Source: an uncultured Lachnospiraceae bacterium
GTDB lineage: Bacteria; Bacillota; Clostridia; Lachnospirales; Lachnospiraceae
Reading direction: 5' to 3'
Assembly: GCA_934320895.1 (NCBI GenBank)
Contig: CAKRFY010000057.1
Location: 1-10,279, forward strand
Length of the DNA stretch: 10,279 bases
Part shown: piece after piece, positions 1 to 6,287 of the stretch
Position numbering within the stretch: the stretch's first letter is position 1
Layout: every line of letters starts with the position of its first letter
Program-made: the position numbers and the translations under genes
Notes under the pieces: generated by a model
What the model was told of the DNA's origin: nothing
Seen by the model: only the letters and a program-made list of their open reading frames with translations
Databases searched by the model: none

Positions 1-231
1 ACACTTTCTCTTGGATATTCTCATCCTGTTGAGATGGAAGATCCAGAAGGTCTTGAAGTAATCGTTGAAGGACAGAATAAGATTATCGTTAAAGGTATCG
101 ATAAGGAAAAAGTCGGCCAGTACGCAGCTGAGATTAGAGAAAAGAGAGCTCCAGAACCTTATAAGGGTAAGGGTATCAAGTACTCTGATGAAGTTATCAG
201 ACGTAAAGTTGGTAAGACAGGTAAAAAATAA
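1..231 (+). CDS. rplF: 50S ribosomal protein L6 (C-terminal part)
   Basis: This is the C-terminal 76 residues of ribosomal protein L6, a large-subunit protein that binds 23S rRNA near the sarcin-ricin loop. The reading frame is open from base 1, so the start lies outside the window; the family is usually about 180 residues, so well over half is missing. The visible part carries the typical second L6 domain, starting with [10 protein letters not shown], then a [19 protein letters not shown] segment, and ending in [10 protein letters not shown] and a lysine-rich tail ending KTGKK. It is followed after 17 bases by rplR, as in the standard spc operon order. Identification is secure from sequence and context. 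Confidence 0.97.
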   Translation, partial: TLSLGYSHPVEMEDPEGLEVIVEGQNKIIVKGIDKEKVGQYAAEIREKRAPEPYKGKGIKYSDEVIRRKVGKTGKK

Positions 232-248
232 GAAGGAGTGAATATACG

Positions 249-617
249 ATGATTAAAAAGCAGTCAAGAAGTGAAGTTCGTGTGAAGAAACACATGAAGG
301 TTCGTAATCGTTTCTCAGGAACAGCTGAGAGACCACGTTTAGCTGTATTTAGAAGCAACAATCATATGTACGCTCAGATTATCGATGATACTGTTGGTAA
401 TACTTTGGTATCAGCTTCAACTTTACAGAAAGATGTTAAAGAAGGTTTAGAGAAAACTAACAATGTTGAAGCAGCTGCTAAACTTGGCGAAGTAATCGCA
501 AAGAAAGCATTAGATAAAGGTATTACAACTGTTGTCTTTGATAGAGGCGGTTTCATATATCAGGGTAAGGTTAAGGCTTTAGCTGAAGCAGCAAGAGAAG
601 CAGGATTAGAATTCTAA
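249..617 (+). CDS. rplR: 50S ribosomal protein L18
   Basis: Ribosomal protein L18 (122 residues, the usual length) binds 5S rRNA and helps place it in the central protuberance of the large subunit. The N-terminus is very basic ([19 protein letters not shown]), followed by the conserved [19 protein letters not shown] segment, and the protein ends with the family signature [20 protein letters not shown]. The start is supported by an AAGGAGTG ribosome binding site at 233-240, about 8 bases ahead of the ATG. It sits between rplF and rpsE in normal operon order. Nothing looks damaged. Confidence 0.98.
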   Translation: MIKKQSRSEVRVKKHMKVRNRFSGTAERPRLAVFRSNNHMYAQIIDDTVGNTLVSASTLQKDVKEGLEKTNNVEAAAKLGEVIAKKALDKGITTVVFDRGGFIYQGKVKALAEAAREAGLEF

Positions 618-657
618 TATTGGTTGGGATTCGTGAATTGATTTAGGAGGAAAACTC

Positions 658-1167
658 ATGAAACGTACAATTATTGATGCCAGCCAGTTAGAGCTGGAAG
701 ATAATGTAGTAACAATCAAGCGTGTTACCAAAGTAGTTAAAGGTGGACGTAACATGAAATTTACTGCATTAGTAGTAGTTGGCGATAAGAACGGACATGT
801 TGGTGTTGGTCTTGGAAAAGCAACAGAAATTCCTGAAGCTATCCGTAAAGGAAAAGAAGATGCCATCAAGAAACTTGTTGAAGTTCCTATCGACGAGAAC
901 GGCAGCGTACCACATGACTTAACAGGTAAGTTTGGTAGTGCATCCGTACTTATTAAGAGAGCTCCAGAAGGTACTGGTATCATCGCAGGTGGTCCAGCAC
1001 GTGCCGTACTTGAGCTTGCAGGTTACAAAAACATCCGTACAAAGTCTCTTGGTTCTAACAACAAGCAGAACGTAGTACTTGCAGCAGTAAATGGTCTTAG
1101 CAACCTTAAGAGACCTGAAGATGTAGCAAAGGCTCGTGGTATCTCATTGGAGGAACTTTTAGGCTAA
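658..1167 (+). CDS. rpsE: 30S ribosomal protein S5
   Basis: Ribosomal protein S5 (169 residues, normal length) is a small-subunit protein involved in decoding accuracy and mRNA unwinding at the entry channel. The N-terminal double-stranded RNA-binding domain is clear: [20 protein letters not shown] (about residues 16-35), then the [20 protein letters not shown] segment with the glycine-rich turn. The C-terminal domain includes the [18 protein letters not shown] segment and [13 protein letters not shown]. An AGGAGG ribosome binding site at 645-650 lies 7 bases before the ATG. The 40-base gap from rplR contains an 11-mer also found after rpmD. Confidence 0.98.
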   Translation: MKRTIIDASQLELEDNVVTIKRVTKVVKGGRNMKFTALVVVGDKNGHVGVGLGKATEIPEAIRKGKEDAIKKLVEVPIDENGSVPHDLTGKFGSASVLIKRAPEGTGIIAGGPARAVLELAGYKNIRTKSLGSNNKQNVVLAAVNGLSNLKRPEDVAKARGISLEELLG

Positions 1168-1192
1168 TTGTTTAAACTGAATGGAGGCTATT

Positions 1193-1375
1193 ATGGCAGA
1201 TAAGTTAAAGGTTACATTAGTAAAATCTACAATCGGTGCCATTCCAAAACAGCGTGCAACTGTTGAAGCATTAGGCTTAAAGAAAGTAAACAAGACAGTT
1301 GAGTTGCCTGACAACGAAGCAGTTAGAGGAATGATCTGGCACGTAAGACACCTTGTTAAGGTAGAAGAAATCTAA
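1193..1375 (+). CDS. rpmD: 50S ribosomal protein L30
   Basis: Ribosomal protein L30 (60 residues, the usual bacterial length) is a small large-subunit protein. The sequence MADKLKVTLVKSTIGAIPKQ followed by a VEALGLKKVNKTVELPDNEAVRGM segment is the complete L30 fold. An in-frame ATG exists at 1181, giving four more residues, but that ATG is part of ATGGAGG, whose GGAGG (1183-1187) is the ribosome binding site for the ATG at 1193 with 5 bases of spacing. I therefore chose 1193. In most Firmicutes rplO follows almost immediately; here about 300 non-coding bases intervene. Confidence 0.96.
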   Translation: MADKLKVTLVKSTIGAIPKQRATVEALGLKKVNKTVELPDNEAVRGMIWHVRHLVKVEEI

Positions 1376-1383
1376 TTAGATTC

Positions 1384-1459
1384 GTGAATAAAGAAACGCG
1401 GTAAGGGGAGAGTTATTGTAATAGCTCGCAAGTCCCCCTGCGGCGTTATTTTTATTCAT
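1384..1459 (+). terminator. Long composite hairpin after rpmD, possible terminator or attenuator
   Basis: A long imperfect stem-loop begins 8 bases after the rpmD stop codon. The outer stem pairs 1384-1392 (GTGAATAAA) with 1451-1459 (TTTATTCAT). Next, AACGC (1395-1399) pairs with GCGTT (1443-1447). Further in, AGGGG (1404-1408) pairs with CCCCT (1435-1439). The tip is a 7-bp hairpin, 1410-1416 with 1421-1427, closing a 4-base loop. GCGTT is followed by ATTTTTATT, a fair U-tract, so the inner part could end transcription. A promoter just downstream fits a terminator role, but an RNA-processing or protein-binding structure is also possible. Confidence 0.6.
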
Positions 1460-1475
1460 TTTATAAAAATATTAC

Positions 1476-1505
1476 TGTACAAACGGATAAGGTTTGTGTT
1501 AAAAT
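1476..1505 (+). promoter_or_regulatory. Extended -10 promoter for rplO-secY
   Basis: A sigma-A type promoter with -35 TGTACA (1476-1481, 4 of 6 matches), an 18-base spacer, and -10 TAAAAT (1500-1505, 5 of 6) preceded by TG at 1497-1498, an extended -10. Transcription would start near 1512-1514, only a few bases before the first arm of the structured leader. The same TGnTAAAAT element occurs at two other promoters in this window. This would let rplO and secY be expressed separately from the upstream ribosomal genes. Confidence 0.6.
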
Positions 1506-1520
1506 ATTGAATTGTAGCGA

Positions 1521-1621
1521 GGGCATAGTCAAGCAAAGCTTGGCATTAGAAAAAAGCAGAAACAGCTTTTTCAGGTGTTTTGCGGTTAGCTTGATTATTA
1601 AGATGTTTTCGTCTTTTGCCC
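1521..1621 (+). ncRNA. Structured 5' leader RNA upstream of rplO
   Basis: This non-coding leader folds into a multi-branched shape. The closing stem is GGGCA (1521-1525) with TGCCC (1617-1621). A second stem pairs 1527-1534 (AGTCAAGC) with 1589-1596 (GCTTGATT). Inside are a 7-bp hairpin, 1551-1557 with 1565-1571 around loop AGAAACA, and a 6-bp hairpin, 1600-1605 with 1610-1615 around a TTTT loop. GTCAAGC (1528-1534) can instead pair locally with GCTTGGC (1538-1544) across a 3-base loop, so two folds exclude each other. I do not recognise a known riboswitch or ribosomal leader family. A role in controlling rplO/secY is inferred from position between promoter and gene. Confidence 0.55.
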
Positions 1622-1636
1622 GTTAGTGATTTGTGT

Positions 1637-1655
1637 GGCTGTGAGAGGTACAGCC
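1637..1655 (+). promoter_or_regulatory. Hairpin just upstream of the rplO ribosome binding site
   Basis: GGCTGT (1637-1642) pairs with ACAGCC (1650-1655) around the 7-base loop GAGAGGT. The stem ends 9 bases before the rplO Shine-Dalgarno AGGAGG (1665-1670). The segment GCCCGTAG (1653-1660) nearly repeats GCCCGTTAG (1618-1626), so the GGGC arm at 1521-1524 could pair with either copy; pairing with the second would open this hairpin. Function is inferred. Confidence 0.5.
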
Positions 1656-1677
1656 CGTAGTTTTAGGAGGTTAAACA

Positions 1678-2118
1678 ATGAATTTATCAGAATTAAGTCC
1701 AGCAGCAGGTTCAAAACAGAGCGACAACTTTAGACGTGGTCGTGGTCATGGTTCAGGAAACGGAAAGACAGCAGGTAAGGGTCATAAAGGTCAGAAGGCT
1801 CGTTCTGGTGCTCCACGTCCTGGTTTTGAAGGTGGACAGATGCCACTTTACAGACGTATTCCAAAGAGAGGTTTCACAAACATCAACTCTAAGGAAATCG
1901 TTGCTATTAATGTTGACAAATTAGAGAAATTTGCAGATGGTGATGTAGTAACAGTTGAAGCATTACTTGAAAAAGGTATCATCAGCAACCCTAAGGATGG
2001 CGTTAAGATACTTGGAAATGGAGAATTAACTAAGAAGCTTACAGTACAGGTAAACGCATTCAGCAAGAGTGCTGTTGAAAAGATTGAGGCTCTTGGTGGA
2101 AAAGCTGAGGTGATCTAA
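1678..2118 (+). CDS. rplO: 50S ribosomal protein L15
   Basis: Ribosomal protein L15 (146 residues, normal length) is a large-subunit assembly protein bound to 23S rRNA. The N-terminal third is the expected glycine- and arginine-rich extension ([20 protein letters not shown], about residues 19-38), followed by [20 protein letters not shown]. The globular C-terminus contains [17 protein letters not shown] and ends [12 protein letters not shown], the L15 signature region. An AGGAGG ribosome binding site at 1665-1670 lies 7 bases before the ATG. It has its own candidate promoter and structured leader, and it is translationally coupled to secY, whose ribosome binding site lies in its last codons. 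Confidence 0.98.
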   Translation: MNLSELSPAAGSKQSDNFRRGRGHGSGNGKTAGKGHKGQKARSGAPRPGFEGGQMPLYRRIPKRGFTNINSKEIVAINVDKLEKFADGDVVTVEALLEKGIISNPKDGVKILGNGELTKKLTVQVNAFSKSAVEKIEALGGKAEVI

Positions 2119-2120
2119 GG

Positions 2121-3461
2121 ATGTTTGAAACAGTCCGTAATGCATTTAAGATCAAAGATTTAAGAAAGAAGCTTCTTTATACTTTCTTTGCTTTGATAGT
2201 TGTCCGTATTGGTTCACAGCTTCCTGTTCCGGGGGTTAAGTATGAGGCAATTAGGGAAATGTTCAGCTCGCAGAAATCACTTGATTTCTTTAATCAGTTG
2301 ACAGGTGGTTCATTTGAGTCAATGTCAATCTTTGCATTGAACATTACACCATACATTACAGCTTCGATTATTATTCAGCTTCTCACAATCGCAATTCCTC
2401 GTTTAGAGGAACTTCACAAAGATGGTGAGGAGGGAAGAAAGAAACTCACAGAATATACAAGATATGTGACAATTGGACTTTCAGTAATGGAAAGTGCTGC
2501 CATGGCTATTGGCTTTGGCAACAGCGGATACCTTACTGACGATAAGATTACGTTCACATCAGTTTCAGTCATCATTGTATCATTGACAGCAGGTTCTGCT
2601 TTCTTAATGTGGTTAGGTGAGCAGATCACTGAAAAGGGTGTAGGAAACGGTATATCGATTATCCTTTTATATAATATCGTTTCAAGATTGCCAAACGACG
2701 TGGCAAATCTCTACGAAAAATTTGTAAAGGGTGCAACTACAGTAACAAACGGTTTATTGGGAGCCGTAGTAATAATTGCTGTATTACTTGGAATGGTAGT
2801 ATTTATTATCGTTCTTTCAGACGGCGAGAGAAGAATAAGTGTACAGTATTCAAAGAAAACACAGGGAAGAAAACTTGTAGGTGGACAGTCATCACATATT
2901 CCACTTAAAGTAAATACAGCAGGTGTTATTCCGGTAATCTTTGCAGGTTCACTTTTCTCTATGCCAATCGTTATTGCAGGTTTTGCAGGTATTCAGCCGC
3001 AGTCTGGTGATGGTGCTTCTATTGGTCAGAAGATATTGAAAGTATTAAATCAGAACTCATGGTGTAATTTTGATAGTATAGGTGAGTTTAAGTATACGAT
3101 AGGTTTAGTAATATATATCGTATTACTTATATTCTTTGCATACTTCTATACTTCAATAACATTCAATCCGCAGGAGATTGCAATGAATATGAAAAAGCAG
3201 GGTGGTTTCATTCCTGGAATCAGACCTGGTAAGCCAACGACTGATTACCTTACAAAAATCCTTAACAGCATTATCTTCATTGGTGCGGTAGGATTATCAT
3301 TTGTAGCAATAGTACCTATTTTCTTCTCAGGTGCATTTGGTGCAAATGTATCATTTGGAGGAACATCACTTATCATTATTGTAGGTGTTGTACTTGAGAC
3401 ATTGAAGCAGGTAGAATCACAGATGTTAGTTCGTCATTACAGAGGATTTATTAGTGATTAA
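2121..3461 (+). CDS. secY: Protein translocase channel subunit SecY
   Basis: SecY (446 residues) is the ten-helix pore of the Sec translocon that moves proteins across or into the cytoplasmic membrane with SecE, SecG and SecA. Visible hallmarks are GSQLPVPG (31-38) after helix 1, the first SecY signature FALNITPYITASII (71-84), the second signature GEQITEKGVGNGISIII (about 166-181), the cytosolic loop with QYSKKTQGRK and GGQSSHIPLK (242-263), and the C5 loop PGIRPGKPT (365-373) that contacts SecA and the ribosome. The start is two bases after the rplO stop; its ribosome binding site GAGGTGAT (2107-2114) overlaps the end of rplO, indicating coupling. A terminator follows directly, instead of adk and map. 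Confidence 0.99.
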   Translation: MFETVRNAFKIKDLRKKLLYTFFALIVVRIGSQLPVPGVKYEAIREMFSSQKSLDFFNQLTGGSFESMSIFALNITPYITASIIIQLLTIAIPRLEELHKDGEEGRKKLTEYTRYVTIGLSVMESAAMAIGFGNSGYLTDDKITFTSVSVIIVSLTAGSAFLMWLGEQITEKGVGNGISIILLYNIVSRLPNDVANLYEKFVKGATTVTNGLLGAVVIIAVLLGMVVFIIVLSDGERRISVQYSKKTQGRKLVGGQSSHIPLKVNTAGVIPVIFAGSLFSMPIVIAGFAGIQPQSGDGASIGQKILKVLNQNSWCNFDSIGEFKYTIGLVIYIVLLIFFAYFYTSITFNPQEIAMNMKKQGGFIPGIRPGKPTTDYLTKILNSIIFIGAVGLSFVAIVPIFFSGAFGANVSFGGTSLIIIVGVVLETLKQVESQMLVRHYRGFISD

Positions 3462-3489
3462 TATCTTGTACTTATAAATTAAATGTTAT

Positions 3490-3530
3490 AAAGATGCCAT
3501 GCATTAAGTTGCATGGCATCTTTGTTTTGT
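3490..3530 (+). terminator. Rho-independent terminator after secY
   Basis: A perfect 13-bp stem pairs 3490-3502 (AAAGATGCCATGC) with 3511-3523 around an 8-base loop, followed by TTTGTTTTG. It starts 28 bases after the secY stop codon, so it closes the spc transcript. This shows that the ribosomal operon ends at secY here. Confidence 0.9.
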
Positions 3531-3559
3531 AGAAATATGAAATGCACATAAAAAATAAA

Positions 3560-3588
3560 TTGTGAACGATCTGGTTTTCTGATAAAAT
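3560..3588 (+). promoter_or_regulatory. Extended -10 promoter of the TetR-family gene
   Basis: The -35 element is TTGTGA (3560-3565, 4 of 6), the spacer is 17 bases, and the -10 is TAAAAT (3583-3588) with TG at 3580-3581. Transcription should begin near 3595, leaving a short leader with the ribosome binding site GGAGGAG (3604-3610). No clear palindrome overlaps it, so autoregulation is not evident. Confidence 0.65.
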
Positions 3589-3619
3589 TAAAGAAATACG
3601 GGGGGAGGAGATTTATTTT

Positions 3620-4195
3620 ATGTGTGAGACATTAGATGAAAGATATCATGTTGCCGATGAAGCGATATATGATGCATTTCTTTTAATTTTAAAACAAAAA
3701 GAATTAGACAAGATAACTGTTACGGATATAATAAAAAAGGCTGGAATAGTGAGAAGTACATTTTATAATCATTTTGAAAATATTCCGGCGCTTGTTGATG
3801 CGGTTGAGGATAAAACCATTGAAGATATATTTACTTTGATGGAGTCTTTCCACGCAAAGAATGACCATGATATATGTAAGTCATATTTTCTGGCAGTATG
3901 TAATTATGCTATGAAAAATGAATATCTTGCAGATATTCTTAAAAGTCCAAGGGGGAACCGTTTTTTTGAAAAAACAATGACCATGTTTCATGAGTATGTA
4001 AAACAGGTGACTCAGAATATATCACCGTCACAGCACAGTAAAGAGGAATTTTCTTATATGATAGCAAGCTCCATCGGCAGCACATTAGGTGTGCTGCACA
4101 AATGGAGCAATGAGAATTTTGAGACTTCTGCTGAAGCCGTTGCTGAATTTATGACGCAGGCTTTTATGACAGGCATGTTGCCTTTTATGCGTTGA
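3620..4195 (+). CDS. TetR/AcrR-family transcriptional regulator
   Basis: A one-component DNA-binding regulator of 191 residues, typical for the TetR family. The N-terminal helix-turn-helix is clear at about residues 31-54: KITVTDIIKKAGIVRSTFYN then HFEN, with the family's STFYNHF recognition-helix pattern. The rest is an all-helical ligand-binding and dimer domain with no close match I can name. The start follows GGAGGAG (3604-3610) with 9 bases of spacing. It is convergent with the minus-strand acyl-ligase gene and separated from it by that operon's terminator. Because it stands next to the condensation/carrier/ligase cassette, it is the natural candidate to sense an acyl or amine ligand and control it; that link is inference from position only. 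Confidence 0.93.
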   Translation: MCETLDERYHVADEAIYDAFLLILKQKELDKITVTDIIKKAGIVRSTFYNHFENIPALVDAVEDKTIEDIFTLMESFHAKNDHDICKSYFLAVCNYAMKNEYLADILKSPRGNRFFEKTMTMFHEYVKQVTQNISPSQHSKEEFSYMIASSIGSTLGVLHKWSNENFETSAEAVAEFMTQAFMTGMLPFMR

Positions 4196-4198
4196 TAT

Positions 4199-4259
4199 AA
4201 AAAAATACCTGTTCGCTTGCAAACCTGACATTTGTAGTCAGGCTGTACGCTAACAGGTA
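4199..4259 (-). terminator. Terminator of the condensation/ACP/ligase operon
   Basis: A branched hairpin: TACCTGTT (4206-4213) pairs with AACAGGTA (4252-4259), continued past one mismatch by GC/GC, and the interior holds a 6-bp hairpin CCTGAC (4224-4229) with GTCAGG (4237-4242). On the minus strand the stem runs directly into a run of seven T (4205-4199), so it is a good intrinsic terminator for the minus-strand genes. On the + strand there is no U-tract, so it would stop the TetR transcript only weakly. Confidence 0.85.
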
Positions 4260-4289
4260 AAAATAATTTATATGATCAGTTAAAATAGT

Positions 4290-5864
4290 TTATGGAAGCA
4301 TAGGTTCATCAATAAGGGCTTCCTGTCTTTTTATCTTCTTTGTAGAGCTTCTTATGAAAGGATTTTTTCTTATGACAAGTCCTGTTATCCGACGGTAAGT
4401 CGGCTGTTCACTGTTGTACTTATCAAGGAATTTCTGCAATTTTTCTTGGATTTCATCTTCATTCATATTGTTTGCAAGAACAAGTTCCTGCTCCGGATAT
4501 ATTCTTGCGGTAAGTCCGTTATTCTCTCCGGTGACGATAACTTCACCGACGAGCTCATTCAAGGCAAGTTTATTTTCAATTTCTTCAGGAGAAATGTTTT
4601 CACCATTTGAGAGAATAATTAAATTCTTTACTCGTCCATTTATGAATAGGAAACCATCTTCATCAAGATACCCCTTATCACCTGTATGTAACCACCCATC
4701 CCGCAGAGTTTCAGCTGTTTCTTCAGGCATTTTATAATAACCTTTCATAACACTTGTTCCTCTTACAAGGATTTCTCCATTATCGAACGAAATCTCTGCG
4801 TTAGAGAGAGGGCGTCCGATGGAACCAATTTTATGGCTTTCTGGCAGATTTGAACTGATAACTGGTGAACACTCTGACATGCCATAGCCTTCATAGATAT
4901 CTATGCCATATTCAGCAAATTTCTCAATATAAAATGGGTCAAGATGAGCACCACCCATAAATATGATACGGAGATTTCCTCCAAATATCTTATCTGCTAA
5001 AATATTTTTAGGGATAGAGGAATCCGCAGCGGCTAATTTCTTGTAAATGGTTTCAACCATCATAGGAACCATAAGAATAACTTCGGGTTTAAAAATACTC
5101 ATATTTCTTACCATGTGCATAAGTGAATCATTTATACATATAGTTGCACCGAGTGAAAAACCTTTGAGCCAGTCCATAACCAGACAATATACATGATGAA
5201 CAGGAAGTACACTAAGCATAACTGTTCCGGGTTCTGCATAATAACTGACAGACTGTACATTAGATGTAAGATTATTCTGAGTAAGCATAACTCCTTTACT
5301 TTTTCCTGTTGTTCCAGATGTAAAGATAATAGTTGCAATATCTTCAGGGACGGGTTTGTCTGCATCTTTATCCGTACTTTTGCCAATATTTTTTAAATCT
5401 ATTAGAGAAGCAACTGTTTTGTCAGCATTATCAATTTTATCTGCATCATTGATTTTTTCATCCTGAAGCAGCCATATTTTCTTTAATTTAGGGCAGCCGG
5501 ATAAAATTCCATCAAGTAGAGATTTATTTTTCGGACTTAAGAAAAGGGCTTCTGAATCTGAGCGATTTATAAGTTCAGTTAAATCTTCGCATGGAAGACC
5601 AGCATCAAGAGGGACTGCAACAGAAGAACCTGTGATAATGCCAAGGTAACTCTCAATCCATTCTACAGAACTTACACCGATAAGAGCAATATGTTTTTTT
5701 TCAAGACCTTCAGCCAAAAGACCTTTTCTGATGGCAATAATATTTTCATATAATCCGGAGTAATCTCTCTCAAAGATTTCTTTCTTTTTTAACCACTTAA
5801 CTGCTATAAGATCAGTAAATTTTTCTGAACTTTCCTCTATGATATCACGAATAAGCTTTCCCAT
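4290..5864 (-). CDS. AMP-forming acyl-activating enzyme (fatty acyl-CoA/acyl-ACP ligase type)
   Basis: An ANL-superfamily adenylating enzyme of 524 residues that uses ATP to make an acyl-AMP and passes the acyl group to a thiol. Motifs in order: phosphate-binding TSGTTGKSKG (182-191), the aromatic/acid motif YEGYGMSECSPV (324-335), HTGD (393-396), the hinge region NGRVKNLIILSNGENISPEE (409-428), and the C-terminal catalytic lysine in SSTKKIKR (K510). YEGYGMSE and the overall form resemble FadD-type fatty acid ligases more than amino-acid adenylation domains. Two in-frame ATGs lie upstream, but GGAGG at 5870-5874 sits 5 bases before the ATG at 5864, which I chose. The preceding gene encodes an acyl carrier protein 44 bases away, its probable acceptor. 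The exact acyl substrate is unknown. Confidence 0.92.
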   Translation of the reverse strand: MGKLIRDIIEESSEKFTDLIAVKWLKKKEIFERDYSGLYENIIAIRKGLLAEGLEKKHIALIGVSSVEWIESYLGIITGSSVAVPLDAGLPCEDLTELINRSDSEALFLSPKNKSLLDGILSGCPKLKKIWLLQDEKINDADKIDNADKTVASLIDLKNIGKSTDKDADKPVPEDIATIIFTSGTTGKSKGVMLTQNNLTSNVQSVSYYAEPGTVMLSVLPVHHVYCLVMDWLKGFSLGATICINDSLMHMVRNMSIFKPEVILMVPMMVETIYKKLAAADSSIPKNILADKIFGGNLRIIFMGGAHLDPFYIEKFAEYGIDIYEGYGMSECSPVISSNLPESHKIGSIGRPLSNAEISFDNGEILVRGTSVMKGYYKMPEETAETLRDGWLHTGDKGYLDEDGFLFINGRVKNLIILSNGENISPEEIENKLALNELVGEVIVTGENNGLTARIYPEQELVLANNMNEDEIQEKLQKFLDKYNSEQPTYRRITGLVIRKNPFIRSSTKKIKRQEALIDEPMLP

Positions 5865-5908
5865 AATTACCTCCATATATAACAAAAATTCCTGTAGTTA
5901 TCAGATTA

Positions 5909-6139
5909 CTAAGCTAATGCATTGAGAAGTTCGAGAGCTTCTGAAACATTATGAATCTTAAGAGCCTCCTCGTCTTCTAGTTCAATATCGAATGTATCTT
6001 CAAGTTCACCAAGAAATGACATAAAATCAAGAGAACTGAAACCTAAATCCTCTCTGAATCTCATTTCGCCATTCATTTCCTCTGGTTTTACTTCGCAATA
6101 CTGAGCTACGATTTTTTTAAACTGCATTTCCTTTGTCAT
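5909..6139 (-). CDS. Acyl carrier protein
   Basis: A 76-residue stand-alone carrier protein of the ACP/PCP fold that holds acyl groups on a phosphopantetheine arm. The attachment motif is DLGFSSLDF (31-39), with Ser36 as the attachment site; Ser35 occupies the place of the usual aspartate in DSL. The acidic helix that follows (ELEDTFDIELEDEEA) and the C-terminal VSEALELLNAL helix are typical. The start at 6139 follows GGAGG in ATGGAGGTAATAATC; the ATG inside that stretch (6154) is in frame but is part of the ribosome binding site. It lies between the condensation gene and the ligase, so it is probably dedicated to this pathway rather than to housekeeping fatty acid synthesis. A DltC-like role was considered and is less likely. 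Confidence 0.92.
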   Translation of the reverse strand: MTKEMQFKKIVAQYCEVKPEEMNGEMRFREDLGFSSLDFMSFLGELEDTFDIELEDEEALKIHNVSEALELLNALA

Positions 6140-6287
6140 GATTATTACCTCCATAGAATAAAATTATTGTTTTAAAGTTTATAGAAAATTGTTTGGAAAT
6201 ATAAAATGCCATATAAAAATTTTGTATGAAATAACAAAATATTATATACAAGTGTTTCTTTGCAAATATGTAAAAACTATTGATATT
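6140..6287 (-). promoter_or_regulatory. Spacer between condensation and ACP genes with possible internal promoter
   Basis: This 148-base, very AT-rich spacer is long for an operon. On the minus strand it holds a perfect TATAAT (6246-6241) without a good -35 at the right distance, so an internal or activator-dependent promoter for the ACP and ligase is possible but unproven. Just downstream lies a 7-bp inverted repeat, ATTTTGT (6219-6225) and ACAAAAT (6234-6240), with 8 bases between, overlapping where transcription would start. No terminator is visible after the condensation gene, so read-through is also expected. Confidence 0.3.

Noticed and set aside
606..983. Open frame of 125 codons on the minus strand
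   Set aside because: It is antisense to rpsE, which is certain; no start signal and no family resemblance.
1545..1572. The AAAAAGC/GCTTTTT hairpin as an intrinsic terminator
   Set aside because: The stem is mostly A-T and its T run is part of the stem rather than a tail after it, so it is better seen as one arm of the leader structure.
4290..6139. Ligase plus carrier as a DltA/DltC pair for D-alanylation of teichoic acids
   Set aside because: No DltB or DltD is present, a condensation-domain gene is part of the same operon, and the ligase motifs look like a fatty-acid-type ligase rather than DltA.
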